Both the position numbers and the translations under genes were made by a program. A DNA stretch of 64,000 nt from Lunularia cruciata (taxonomy: Eukaryota > Streptophyta > Marchantiopsida > Lunulariales > Lunulariaceae), in contig OX419759.1 in assembly GCA_948567375.1 (NCBI GenBank), positions 59,435,493-59,499,492 on the forward strand. The letters run 5' to 3'. The notes beneath the pieces are model-generated. The model was given only the letters and a program-made list of their open reading frames with translations, had not been told where the DNA came from and did not search any database. The stretch's first letter is position 1. Every line of letters begins with the position of its first letter. Of the stretch, positions 53,001 to 64,000 are shown one piece after another.

Positions 53001-53588
53001 CATAGGTTTAAAATGTTAATTCATGCTATGAAGGACTGACAACCTGTGTCCGTTCATACATTGGAAACTTAATAAACTTTGCAACGTCACCATTATTTTC
53101 TAATTTCCGTGTGGTATAGATAACAATATATTTTAGATATATTGGTTTATGTATAGATGAATTTGTAGGTTAATATATGTAGTCATTGACCTAGGGAATC
53201 TATTATATGGAATAAAAATCTAGTCAAGTACAGAGAACTGAAAGTAAATTAAATTGATTTACAATTACAATAGGTTTGGAAATCTAATGTTAGAGTTTAC
53301 ACTTTTACTTTAGGTGATAATTCTTTGTTGACTAGATAAATGAAGCAATTACTGAAATTTGATGCATATAATAGGGACCTTAGAACAATATTTTATTTTT
53401 CTAATAAAAATTGGATAAAAGGAAGAAAGAAAAAATTATTTAAAATATATATCTAACATATATGAGTTTCAAATCAAATATACTTACCTACAAGAAGAAA
53501 TTGAAAATCCTATTTTGTTTCTTCTAGATGATCAAGATGATGACTCCTTAAAAATGGAAACAAAAGAATAATTTGATATATAACATGC
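50019..53588. other. SDH2 3' flank, no further gene recognised
   Basis: Short ORFs only. An AATAAA-like signal occurs near 51042, rather far from the stop to be the main poly(A) signal. The GC level falls towards 53000. Confidence 0.5.
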
Positions 53589-53700
53589 TTTTGACAACCC
53601 GTCAAGTATCACTTTTGTGGTAATCAGTAATTAAAGTTTGTTCCCACGGAGATACTGATAAAAAATGGTCAATATGAAATAAACAATAACAATTCAGTTT
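53589..53700 (-). repeat. Fragment of the E-family end
   Basis: TGACAACCCGTCAAGTATCA and the following ~100 bp match the ends of E1 (29934) and E2 (60524), then the match stops. It is probably a truncated E copy. Confidence 0.7.
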
Positions 53701-55600
53701 TCATGCCATTTGTAGTGTCGCATCTAGATTGCTCGGACACTGGAATTATAGTGATAGTGGTTAGAGGTATTTTAGCAGTTACTTGTAAACTACTTTCCGA
53801 TGGTCAGATTTTGTGTTTGGCGTATTGACTTCATGGTGGTGCACACCGTCACTTTGCACCATTTGCATCGTTGGGTGTGCTGTCAACAAGACCGTTAGGG
53901 TTCCAGACCTAGCTCGAGCCCAGGGGTATACTTTCAAAGTGCAGCTCCAAAGAGCTCACTTCTTTGATGTTGAGCCTTTGAGTTCCTGGTTATGGTGGAC
54001 AGAGGCCAGCAAGCATCACTTGGATTCTCTTTGCTAGAGTGAGTGTAGCTTGATTGTAATCAGTGCCTAGTTGTTGGCAATTTATAGAGTGACAGATCAA
54101 GTACCAATCTAAGTTGAGTTGATTCAAGTGGTGTAAACAAACTGATTATATCAGAGAAGTGAGGTCAGGGAGAAATTGGGTGCAATAACTACGAGTGTTG
54201 GTGGTATCTCCAAGCTCGGTGTATCATTGGTAGCTCAATCAAAGTTCAGGTTTTCCCTAGTGTGCAAAAGCTCATTGATTGATGCAAATTTGGCAGTAAG
54301 GTAGGCGGTGTGTGGAAATGTTGGCCAATTTTGAGCAAAGAGAAGCAAATTTTGAGCAATGGTTGTGATTTTGAGCTCAAGAGGTGAAAGTAAGACCAAT
54401 TTATAGAAGTTGTGCTCAAAAAGTGAAATTGATGGTGGAGTTGTGAACCTATACTCATGATTTGGGATTTGGAGAAACTTGTTTTTTCAATTTTGCGCAA
54501 GTGAAGAGTTAGCAGAGGATTTGGTGGTCAACCAACATTAGGGTTTATGTCAAATTTTTGTTGGAGTTTATGTTAGATTTTGGCCAGATTTGGAGGAGTT
54601 TTTCTTGTTGGCCAAATTTGGAGGAGTTTTTCTTGTTGGCCAAATTTGGAGGAGTTTTGCCAGATTTGAAGAGGGTTCAAAGTGACAAGAAGAAAGGCCT
54701 CATTTGGCTGAATTTTGGCATTTCAAAGCTTCAAGGCATAGGGATGTGGGCTATGAGAGGCTACAAAGGGTTAGAAAGGCCAGCAAGCCAACTTGCTGGT
54801 GTGAAGCTAACCAGTTAAGAGTAGATCTTGGTCATTGTTTGGCAAAATTTGCCCATCTTGCTAGATTGTGCATAACAAGGTTTGACCCCTAGATCTCTAG
54901 TTCCTAGATTGGGGCCTTAGCCAACTGGTCCACCTTCACTTGTTGTGCTAGTGACTATTCCATTGTTATCTATACACTTGTAGCTTTGGCTAGGAGAGGC
55001 AGTTTGATCCCATTCTTGGTGATCTTGGTAGCTTAGGACGTAGATAGGAACTCATATTATGTCAAATGCCAAATGGTGTAGAGTCAGTTCCATGTTGCTT
55101 TATGAGATGGAGGGTTTTTGTTTAGATTTCTTGTGATTGGACCCCCTCCATTCTCTACTTCTTGTTTGTGCACTACATTTGTGTGAGGTGCCCTAAATTT
55201 AGAGCATTGGTGCTCTCGGTGGTGAGGCTAGAGTGATGACCAGTAAGACTACCTTTTTTTCTCTCCGGTGATGTAGGAAGTGATGACTTGCAGATTGTGA
55301 GAGTGCGTGATGTGATGGCAGGTTACAAAATACACTTTCTCCTAGTGTAGTTGCCTTAGTTAGAGTTACATTAGTGGGTAATGTTCCATTGGTATTGGCA
55401 CTTGGTGGTGCTCAGTTGGTGTTGGTACTTGGTGATGTTCAGTTGGTGGTGTTGGTTCTTGGTAGAGTAGTTGCGGTTGCAATTGCAATTAGCAATTGGT
55501 GGTTACTTTGTCACGACGGAGTTCTTTGGGGATTCCAAAGGAGATAGCCCTATAGTACACAATGGGTTTACTTGGAGTGGTGCTCGGTATCAGCCTATAT
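53701..55600. other. Unassigned region upstream of gypsy D gag, with a 28-bp tandem repeat
   Basis: A 28-bp unit (TTGGCC(A/G)AATTTGGAGGAG...) occurs almost three times at 54580-54659. Otherwise nothing is recognised. The 5' LTR of gypsy D should lie here or nearby, but I could not find its end; a TTGGTGCTCTCGG near 55206 is a possible but unproven primer-binding site. Confidence 0.5.
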
Positions 55601-55624
55601 CTTAGGTCCTAGTAAGGGAGGAGA

Positions 55625-57200
55625 TTGACTCTAAGTTGGAGTTTGACACAAGAGCTGATTCAGTTGAGAGTGCACTTGGTGTGTTCACACTGTTGTTGTG
55701 CGACATGGACAAGATTTATGGGGCCTCCAAAGGACCTAAATGTTACTTTGGTACAATGGGTACCATTGAGTTGGATGAATTTGTCCAGGAGTTTGATAGC
55801 TGGTGTGATTTGCAATAGATGCGGAACCCAAGTTTTTTTACACCCTTCATGGCATGGAAGGGCTTGTTTCATTATTTGGAGAGTCTATTGATAGAAAACT
55901 ACCATTAGTTCAAGAGAGCTGACTTGGAGGAGATTGAGCTATGGAGACAGTATTGGTCTCCAAACTATGTCTCTATTACTTCATGCTCAATTTCTAGGGG
56001 TAGATCAGCTGTACCCACGAGTTCTAGCTCGAGTAGCTTTGGTGGAGCTAGTGGAGATGCACTAGTTGGAGATAGTGCTACTACGAGTGGAGGTACCGCT
56101 ACAGGAGGTGGTGTAGTACCGGGGTTTAATCCCATGATGGAGTTCTTCTAATGTTTGAGGCAAAACTACCAAGGAGTGCGGTTTGACAAGTTGAGGAGCT
56201 TGCAAGAGTTCTAGTGGAAGGATGGAGAGCCTACATGAGGCATACACTCACATGAGATGGTTGATCAATTTCACTCAGTGAGTTATTGAGGCTCAAGCAG
56301 TCTAATTTTGGTATGGGATAATGGATAAGGAGTTGTGACGTAGAGTTCATGATGCTATGTTGTTACATGCTACTTTTCCTACTTTGGTGTTGGTCTTTGG
56401 TTTGGCTAAGCATATTGAGCTCAACATGGTGGAGGCAAGAGTGGTGACATTTGGATTTGGTAGGGAGACCCCATCCACAATTATGTGACTTCTTCTAGAG
56501 TGCACCAAGCCCATTTGGTTTTTGAGGACAGGGTGGACAACCACCAAATCCTATGGAGCGAGTGGAGGGGCTAGTGGAGCTAGACCCTTACCTTCATTTT
56601 TGGGTCAGTAGGAACCAATGAGTGGTGGTGTTGCTTGTTGGACTTGTGGTGGACCTCACCATAAGAGAGAGTGTACTTAGGGCAATGGACTTGATACCTT
56701 TGGTGCATCATAGCCAACACAGAGATAGTGTGAGCATTGTCACAAATATGATCACTCTATTGACCAGTGCTTTGACCTACACTCAGAGTTACAGCCGAAG
56801 TAGTAGGGTTGCTATGGCAAGTAGTAGAGGAGCTCTAGTTTATGGAGGACAAGGTGGTAGAGGTGGTGGTAGAGGATCTATACCTAGTAGGGGTGTAGTA
56901 CCTACCCTTACTTATGATATAGCTATGGCTACTTGGATTGAGCAATTGGAGCAAAGATTAGCTAGTATGGTCATTGCTTAGAGGAGATCAGATTTGGGTG
57001 TTGAGGCTTCCACCTCATATGTTGGTGATAGAGATGCTTTGGACTTCATGTGCAAAGCAACACAAGTGGATGCATCTGCAATAGTGACTAGGAGTGCAGT
57101 ATGTGCTCCAGAGCCTAGAGGAGCATAAGTGGAGTTGGACCAACAAAGAGGAGAGGTTGAAAGATAGGTCAAACTTCCCCAGTCTTTCATGCTCTCTAAG
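55625..57200 (+). pseudogene. Gypsy D gag
   Basis: The first clear part (FDTRADSVESALGVF, IYGASKGPKCYFGTMG) is at 55636-55818. A Ser/Gly/Thr-rich linker is at 55990-56130. A helical segment (LRQNYQGVRFDKLRSLQEF) follows near 56155. Two zinc knuckles are legible: CWTCGGPHHKREC near 56640 and CEHCHKYDHSIDQC near 56730. A Gly-rich piece (GGQGGRGGGRG) lies near 56850. The frame shifts several times and contains stops, so no intact capsid protein is made. Confidence 0.75.
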
Positions 57201-57341
57201 GCCCTACAAACATAATCTATGGCTCTTAGATGTCATAGTGTAGATGTGGTAGGTGGTGATGGGATGCATGATGGACTGCCTACTAGTCAACCACCTGCTA
57301 CTACACAAATTGAGTCTAGCACGATGTTGGGGGCGGCTTAG

Positions 57342-57960
57342 TTGATAATGCACTATTCTTTATTTTTAGCTAGTGACATGTGTACATTGGGAGTTGACCC
57401 AACTCCAGTGTTCAGATTGGCTGCCATGCTTTGTGAGAGTAGAGATGATGTGGTGCTTACTACTAGAGCAGAGGTGGTTGATAGTGGAGTTGACTTTATT
57501 GAGGAGCATGGGATTTGCTCAGCGACCAGTGATTTATGGCAAGCAACAAAGGCTAAATTAGAGAAGTTGCCAACTAGACCAGCCTTTGAGAGAGCACGAT
57601 TCACACCTGGTGTTTTCCTATTAGATAACCAGAGGGGGATTTCCATTTAGTGGGACCTATAAGGAAGGTCAATACACCATAGATAGTCTTATTAGACTCT
57701 GGTGCGCAACCTCTTATGTTGGGGAAGGTTGTAGTTATCGATCTAGGGTTATGGAAGACCCATGTAGAGAGGTGTCTATTTCAGAATCTAGACATCTCTA
57801 GGAGGTGGTTCAACACATTACATCACATATGGAGAGCTAGTTGTTCAGATTCAGCCTAGTCATCCGATTGATAGCTCGGTGGTGAGAGCTGAGGCTATTG
57901 CGACAATAGTTGAGTCATATGATGTGCTAGTCAGTGGAGTAGTGCTATACCCCATGGGTT
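57342..57960 (+). pseudogene. Gypsy D protease region
   Basis: An open segment at 57342-57650 leads into a retropepsin motif, VLLDSGAQPLMLG (Asp-Ser-Gly near 57695-57704). This is the catalytic aspartate site that cleaves gag-pol. Downstream frames are broken; no flap motif can be read safely. Confidence 0.8.
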
Positions 57961-58398
57961 TTAGTATTGACTATTAGGAAGAGACAACCTCCTATAGACT
58001 AGGTTGGCACTTAGGTGAGGGACGAATATATTGCCTACCAATATGCTTTAGTAGTGGCAGTCTTGGCTCTCTACAGTCCAAGACCATGGCAACATAAGTT
58101 TCAACTTTTAGTGGTGCAATCACTTGGCTTGGTGACTTATTGGAGGTGAACACCCATGCAAAGGATACTCTAGTACCATAGGAGATCACTCAGATTTGGA
58201 GTACAAGTGGGATTGTTCCATCTACCTTGGATGTCCCATTGTGGAGTTTAGAGGAGGCATTGCAGCAACATGCAGATCAGTTGGTGTAGTAGGCTTGGAG
58301 TGGAGCCTTTTGTACCACCAAGAGATGAGTGTGAGGATGAGCCTCCAGAGTCGATTACCTTCAAACCTCTAGATACCACACTCATTGCTTGGTAGTAT

Positions 58399-59350
58399 CC
58401 AGTAGAAAGAGTATGTCTATTGGAGTTGTTTGGTGGGATTAGCACCAAACTAGTTGCGGTCCTACACGCGGGTATACAAGTACAAAGGTACTTGTATGTG
58501 GAGAGAGATGAGATTGCTAGGCAAGTCTCTCCATATAATGTGGCACACTTGGCTTATTAGTATCCTGAGTTATTACCAATGTCAATAGTTAGGTTACCAA
58601 AAAGCCTTGCCAATAGACATTTCCTTACTGGGGGAGCATGATCTGGAAAGACATGGGCCTATTTATTTGGTGATTTTAGGGATGGCCATGTTTGGGACAT
58701 ACACATGCTGGCCGGGGTTTAGGTCTTTAGAATCCCCATTTTGGTGTGTTTTGGGAGATGTTACGGATACTACAACATCTCCAAGTTCATCAGTCTATTT
58801 CTCTAGCTTACATTTTGGAGAATGTTCCTTTTATTGGTGATTCTTGCACCCAGGTGGTGGCAAGTACACATAAAGTCCATTCTTGGATGAGACTTGCTAT
58901 TTTGTTAGATGCAGCTAGAGTGGGATCATAGGCTCATTGTCTTTGTCTTTGGTGGACAAACTTCTTACATAAGGAAGTTCTATAATGCACTTATGATGGG
59001 ATTCAACGACTAGACCACATCATTGTTGATGACATCTTGGATGTTAGATGTTAGTCTCAAACGGTGGTAGTGGCTGATAGGTCACCTATGGTAGTGATGA
59101 ACCTAGTTGGACAGCCTAGAGCCACTTTTCCCACACTTATGAGTTTCCCATGCTCTCATGCTTTTCAAGACGGAGGTCTTGGACTGGTTTGGGACTCATA
59201 GCCATAGCAGTTGGTGGAACCCAATGCCAATGAGAGAGAGCAGGCAATGGGTTTTTGCATTGCTATTACCGCTGTTCTAGCAGTGTAAGAAGCATCTAGG
59301 TGTTAGGTGTTAGGTTAGGCTATGGACTTGAACCGTTTGACTTGGATTGT
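58399..59350 (+). pseudogene. C5-cytosine DNA methyltransferase-like domain inside gypsy D
   Basis: This family transfers a methyl group from S-adenosylmethionine to cytosine C5. Motifs appear in canonical order. Motif I, LLELFGGIST, 58417-58446 (cofactor loop). Motif II region, YLYVERDEIA, near 58492-58518. Motif IV, WPCLGHTHAG, with the catalytic Pro-Cys at 58686-58691. Motif VI, YILENVP (Glu-Asn-Val at 58818-58826). A motif VIII equivalent reads AHCLCLWWT near 58929-58955, with Cys where the RxR arginines are expected. EREQAMGF (about 59232-59255) and VLG-AMDLN (about 59305-59330) fit motifs IX and X. Two one-base shifts lie between motifs II and IV, and there are several stops, so this copy is dead. 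Motif order makes the family call firm. Subfamily is unresolved; order I-IV-VI-VIII-X is the ordinary, non-permuted type, not the rearranged DRM type. Confidence 0.85.
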
Positions 59351-59756
59351 GAGCCTTTGCTTGGCAAAGCAGCGTAGGCTGCGCTTGATGGGCACCACTA
59401 CTTGGATAATTGTGAGCCCTGTGCCTATCAAGAAAATTTAGGCACATGCTAGGAGTGATGGACCAAGTGGACACGATATTCTTGGGACACAACCAGTAGC
59501 TACTAGGGAGAGTGGTCTACTTGGAGTCCATCTAGGTGAGCTTGGGCTACTTGGATTACATCCTTGGTCTACTTGGGATGCTATTAGAGGACGTGTGGAG
59601 CTTGCAGCTAGAGTGGATGGAGTTTTTCACATAGAGGTTGGGACTTCTAGTGGTTGGGAGCATGACACTATTACTCCTAAGGGTCCAGTGTAGCAGCTAG
59701 TTAGTACGTCTTCCACTCCTATGATAGTTATAGAGGATATTTGGGAGCTAGATCTT

Positions 59757-60523
59757 GGACCCAAGCTTACAAGAGAGGAAAGATAAAGAGTTTGGAGGTT
59801 CTTGAGGAGCTACACAAGTTATTTTTCCTTCAATATGAAGGATTTGGGTGCTCTAAAAAGACTTGGTGTTCAGATTGAACTGACTAGCAATACATGAATT
59901 TTTTGACATCCTTATTGATATAGTGAGATGTAGAGGACATTGATTCAGAGTTGGAGTAGAGACCTTTTTGAGGCTAGTTTGGTAGAGATTTCACATGGAG
60001 AGTATGCATTACCAATAGTGATGCCAACCAAGAAGGATATGCATGGCAACTACACAAATAGGTGGATGTATGGAGATTACCATCCTATCAACCTATAGAA
60101 TTAGAGCTGATTGGTATGCCATGCCTACATCGGAGGATATCTTTGATGTGATTGGGCATGCAAAGGTCTTCAGTACTTTGGATCTTCAAGCAAGATATCA
60201 TTAGTTGCCGATCAAGGAGGAGGATAAGTACAAGACAACATTTTAGGCTATTGATCCTCATGGCAAGGATGTATTATATCAATGGAGGTTCTTACTATTT
60301 GGGTTAAAGAACACTCCTACCAAGTTCCAAAGGGTCCTAGACAGGATCCTAGCTGGATTGGATTTTGCTCAATGCTATATTGATGACATTTTGGTCTATA
60401 GCACAACTATGGAGGAGCATGAGATATAGTTGTTGGAGGTGTTTGAGAGCTTGAGATCTCACGGACTCAAATTACATCTTGGGAAGTGAAGGTTCTTCCA
60501 CAAGCAAGTTGAGTATTTGGGTC
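59757..60523 (+). pseudogene. Gypsy D reverse transcriptase, cut by E2
   Basis: Motifs in order: PIVMPTKKD near 60015, GDYHPIN near 60077, VFSTLDLQARYH near 60168, FLLFGLKNTPTKFQRVL near 60291, and the catalytic YIDDILVYS near 60376-60402. The last is FFHKQVEYLG at 60491-60520. A stop in WMYG-to-TMPT and several TAG/TAA codons interrupt it. The sequence stops in mid-motif where E2 begins. Confidence 0.92.
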
Positions 60524-62018
60524 TGTCACAACCCGGCAAATATTACTTTTGCGGTAATCAGGTAAGTAAAGTTTGTTCCCGTAGAGATATTGGTCAGAAT
60601 TGGTCAAATACAAAGTAAACAGTAACAATGTAGTTCTTCTTTAATCTCTTAGGTAGAAACCACATGTAATACCAAGAGCTACCCATAGGACCTAGATGTG
60701 AAATTTAGTTTGGTAACATTTGGAATGATGTTATACATGATGGTCAAAATAGATCAGATAGAAGTATCACCAAAAGGGTACTTCTACTAATAGGGCAAAA
60801 ACCAAAATAGATTTGAAAACCTTAGAACCAATAGCTAGACATATGATCTGAAGGTGAGAATTGGGTTGGTAACATTTGCAAGGATGTTACACAAGATGGA
60901 CTGAATAGATCAGAAAGAGGTATCATCAAAAGTGGACTTCTACTAATAGAGTTGGAACCGAAATATGCCTAAAATCTTTGAAGGCAATTTCGGAGGCCTA
61001 AACGGATGAATTAGGCCTCAAAAATGTGCCAATCCCCCCCAACAAAGGGAAGGCTAGCCTTTCCTAACCTTGCTTTGTCTCATCAAGAGCTTTCCAATGG
61101 TACCTTACCCACGTGATTTTGAGATTCCTACAAGAAGATTCCCTAAAAGATTCCCTTTGGTCAAAGCTTGTTTGACCAACCAGATAGGACCAGGACCGAC
61201 ATGTCACCCATCCAAGTAAGTAATCCAAGGGTGGATCTTGTTGACATGTCACCTATCTATGTACCTAATCCTATGGTGGAGCTTCATTGGAGGAGATCCG
61301 CTTTACCTATATAATAAAGAAAAGGTGCTCCTTTGGGGCATCGGAGTTTGAGTGTGAAAGAGTGTGTTCTCAGGGTGTGTTTCTCTTCAGGTCTCCTATC
61401 CTCGGAGTATTACACCACACCCAGAAGAGAGTAACAAGCACTGACTCGCAGTCTTATCACAAATTAACACTTCTTAATCACAACTCCTTCAATTCTTTCC
61501 AAACAATCTTGATTGTGATGATTCAGGCTCTCCCAAAAATGGCACTTCACTGCAAAACGACTTCACCTCAGAATTGTGTTCCACCCTTCCACTGACGGCA
61601 CAACTTCCTCGATCAAAATTGCTTCACATCAACTTTGCGCTGCATTCACAAATGCAGAATACTACAAACACTACAATTCCTCTCAGATCTGTCAAGGCAT
61701 TGCTTTGATTGCACTTCACTTAGGATCAAACACACAGAGTAAAGATCAAGGCTATAGAATCCAACATCCAACAAGCACAGTGATTTGCACTTTGAAATTC
61801 TCCACACACTCACAAACACAAACACAATGTTGATACTTGGAATCAAGCTCAAACGACAAGCACTGCTTCACAACACTTTGCTTTATCTATTCTCAGAAAT
61901 TATGAGCACTGAAAAACATAAGATTGCAAATGCCACTCTTAAATAGTGAAGCAAACAACAATTCTAACAACTATACCATTCTACAACAACTCTTCTAACC
62001 TACAGATCCAAAATGACA
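60524..62018 (-). mobile_element. Element E2, LTR-like end, containing a solo LTR
   Basis: Homologous to 29934-30737. The plus strand begins TGTCACAACCCGG at 60524, directly after the gypsy D RT, and ends TGACA at 62018. The 750-bp solo LTR at 60665-61414 is inserted in it. A TATTTAA box is conserved near 61950. Together with the coiled-coil part (62062-62660) it forms the 3' half of an E copy. Confidence 0.75.
60665..61414 (+). mobile_element. Second solo LTR of the gypsy C family
   Basis: TGTAATAC to GTATTACA, 750 bp, with a perfect 5-bp duplication CCACA (60660-60664 and 61415-61419). The uninterrupted counterpart in E1 (GTAGAAACCACACCTAGAA near 30077-30095) has CCACA only once, giving a filled/empty site pair within the window. 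Like 32938-33633 it has the internal ~155-bp duplication. Confidence 0.96.
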
Positions 62019-62660
62019 ATGCACCTCTTCATATCTACCTCTTCAAATCTCAAATCTATTATTAATCCAATCTGATGTCTACTTCTTCCTTGGCTTTCAA
62101 ACCCAATCCCAAAGTAATTTCACTCACTATTACTCTATCTTTGGGTTTTACAACTACTAATTCTTCTACCAATTCTAACATATCTCTTTCCTGATCTGCA
62201 ATTCTACTAGTGGGTAACTCTTCTAAACATTCATCTCCCGATCCACTCTTCTTGAACTTCTCCGATAGTAACTCCAAAGACAACTACACTCCTATGTTAT
62301 CTACGTCGGGTTTTGCTCTTACATCCTTCATAAGTTTATCTATCTCTAATTTCACTAAGTCTGATCTAATCGTGATATTGTCTTCTACTTCCATATCTTT
62401 CTATCTACACGGGTTCTTAGATTGATGAGTAAGGCATTCAAATCTTTATCCTTTGCATTTCTCCTCCTTGTCTCCTGCACCAACAACTTCAACTCATGCA
62501 GTCTCATTTCTTCAATTTGCACGTTGGCTTTTGTACTCAACATTGCATTCATCTTGACCACAATCTCCTTTAATGGCTCCAATCTCATTTTCCTCTCTCA
62601 TTCTTGATCTGCAAGCCAATCTACTTTGTACATTGCCAATTCCACCTCAAACTCGGTGTG
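62019..62660 (-). pseudogene. E-family coiled-coil protein, C-terminal part (copy E2)
   Basis: Minus-strand frames 62385-62588 (MRLHELKLLVQETRRR) and 62062-62283 match the E1 protein at 31145-31300 and 30860-31144, including MNAMLSTKANVQIEE against MKVMLSTKVEVKLEE. One stop sits between frames. Helical, Glu/Lys-rich. Upstream (towards 62660) it is cut off where E3 begins. Confidence 0.7.
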
Positions 62661-64000
62661 GTACCCACATTTTTTGTTTTTTTCAAAACGAAGAAGAAAA
62701 AGTGTATAGAGAAGTTGGATTGTATCTGTATGGCCAAAGAAGGCAAAGAAAAGAGTTTTGGGATGAAACTTGAGGTCAAGTGGCTTTGGGTCATAAGGTG
62801 AAGTACTCGGATTTGCCATGTCAACATACAACCCAAAGTAAGGAGTCTTTGTATTGGGAGGAGCTCAACCCAAGGCGAAGACAATGTAACAACCTTTCTT
62901 TGGGGCAAGAAATTCAAGAAGGGACCGTTCAAAACCGGCGGCCCATATGCATGAATTACAATTGACAAGCGCATGCAAGAGGTGTGATTTCTCGGTAGAA
63001 ACTGAAATTGAAGAAAGACAAAGAAGGCGCGACTCTATAAAAATTGGGCTAACGACGAAGCAATGTCAAGCAATTTTCCTTTGCCATTGAGAAGTCGTCA
63101 TGTAGGTGATCGTGGGAAGGGAAGTAGATTTGAAGATGCGCTAGTGTGTAGAGGAGAATTTGAGAGAGTGAAACCGAGAGACAGTGAGGAAGCAGGAAAG
63201 ATGGGAGGAGGAAAGAAGAACTCCAAATTTGCAGTGAGAAATCATGCGATTCGGAGGTTAGATGTGATCGCAAGAATCAAAGCCTTGAGCTGACTTTGGA
63301 TCACATTCTTGGCATGGAATTGGAATGTGAGTTTTCCAGGTTTCATGACCGAGATAATCAAGAGTAAGTGTCTTGATGGCCCCAAGGAAGTGGGGAAGAG
63401 AGGAAATCCGGCTCGCTGGACAGAGTCGGATTGGAGATTAGTGCTCGGGAGAGAGGCAGGCACGGAGCAGGGTGCCACATTCTTGGGGAAGGGAGAAGTA
63501 GCAGAAGAAACCCAAGAAGTGAGGGATGCTTTCTTGTCAAAGAGAACAAAGAATGGGTATAAGGTTGAGAGTTACAAAGATCTAGTGATGAGAGGGATCA
63601 TGAGTGCTCTCATGGCAATCCTGAAGCCGGAGAGAACGACTTATGTGATGAAACAACAAGCAGTGTTCTTCCATAAGATGTTTACAGGAGAACTTATCAA
63701 TTAGGCAAGGTGCTTCCATGGGAGGACAAGACAAATGGTGTGGAATATACAGGATAAGCGCCTCCACACTGCATCGTGCCATTTGCAGCACATTTCTACC
63801 TCAGGTTGAATTCGCTCAATTCAGCAGAGCGTAATAGAATGGTGTCTCACTTCCATCCTGACTTGAGAAGAGAAGTCGACGCGGAGGAGCAGCAATACAT
63901 TCTTCAAATCTGAAGCACGGATGAGTACTATGCAAAGATGGGCAAGAGCGTGGAGGTAGAGGTAAGTACTCCAAAGTCAAAGAAATGGAGTCCGCAAGGA
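62661..64000 (+). pseudogene. Element E3: leader and N-terminal part of the E-family protein
   Basis: The copy starts TGGTACCCACATTTTTT at 62661, the same terminus as E1. A TATA box (TATAAAAA, 63036-63043) precedes ATG 63063 by 20 bp. The first ORF, 63063-63293, ends early. The frame then shifts: LGMELECEFSRFHD near 63310, ARWTESDWRLVLGREAG in ORF 63309-63704, and KPERTTYVMKQQAVFFHKMF near 63630-63690. Another shift leads to HFYLRLNSLNSAERNRMVSH near 63790-63850, continuing to the window edge. All these parts have counterparts in E1, interrupted there by the solo LTR. The N-terminal domain resembles nothing I can name; I recall similar unnamed repetitive proteins in seed-free plants but cannot verify that. 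Confidence 0.65.

Larger units (their letters stand above)
55600..60523 (+). mobile_element. Ty3/gypsy element D carrying a DNA methyltransferase domain, truncated
   Basis: The order is gag with two zinc knuckles, protease, a C5-cytosine methyltransferase-like domain, then RT, all on the plus strand in overlapping broken frames. Protease and RT are Ty3/gypsy type. The element is cut in the RT at 60523 by E2, and no RNase H, integrase or LTR is identified. A methyltransferase between protease and RT is not part of the standard gypsy layout. Its presence with the RT following about 400 bp later on the same strand argues that it belongs to the element. Confidence 0.85.

Noticed and set aside
55206-55220. 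TTGGTGCTCTCGG as primer-binding site of gypsy D
   Set aside because: No LTR end could be confirmed before it, so it is mentioned only as a possibility.

Overview
This is nuclear DNA from a land plant with a repeat-rich genome. The evidence is one spliced, plant-type mitochondrial succinate dehydrogenase iron-sulfur subunit gene (SDH2/SDHB, 48486-50018) with a GT...AG intron, surrounded by layers of decayed Ty1/copia and Ty3/gypsy retrotransposons. I cannot name the species; the repeat density would suit a fern, lycophyte, bryophyte or gymnosperm better than a compact genome. Layout, left: 1-7266 is mostly unassigned, with small tandem duplications and a copia-type gag-protease ORF (3659-5075) set between inverted copies of a short repeat (R1). 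7267-13764 is a complete but defective copia element with both LTRs and an AAAGA target duplication. 13770-16135 is AT-rich and holds a minus-strand LAGLIDADG homing-endonuclease ORF, a family normally found in organelle introns. 16136-21776 and 22020-27640 are two copies of one chromodomain Ty3/gypsy family (A plus strand, B minus strand), tail to tail, each with intact LTR ends and its own target duplication. Centre: gypsy element C (minus, 27810-38948) is split between RNase H and integrase by element E1 (29934-34584), which itself contains a solo LTR of the C family (32938-33633). 38955-46000 is degenerate, AT-rich DNA with a perfect 51-nt palindrome and two long (TA)n tracts. 46000-53588 is the one host-gene neighbourhood, with SDH2 in the middle. 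Right: 55600-60523 is Ty3/gypsy element D, whose order is gag, protease, a C5-cytosine DNA methyltransferase-like domain (58399-59350), then reverse transcriptase. D is cut by a second E copy (E2), which carries another solo C-family LTR (60665-61414), and E2 abuts a third E copy (E3) in the opposite orientation that runs off the window. The two most unusual things are the methyltransferase domain carried inside a retrotransposon, and the E family. E has repeated, well-defined ends and codes for one protein with an unrecognised N-terminal domain and a coiled coil; no reverse transcriptase or transposase is visible in it. Apart from SDH2 and possibly the LAGLIDADG ORF, nothing here looks like an intact functional gene; the transposon ORFs are broken by stops and frameshifts.
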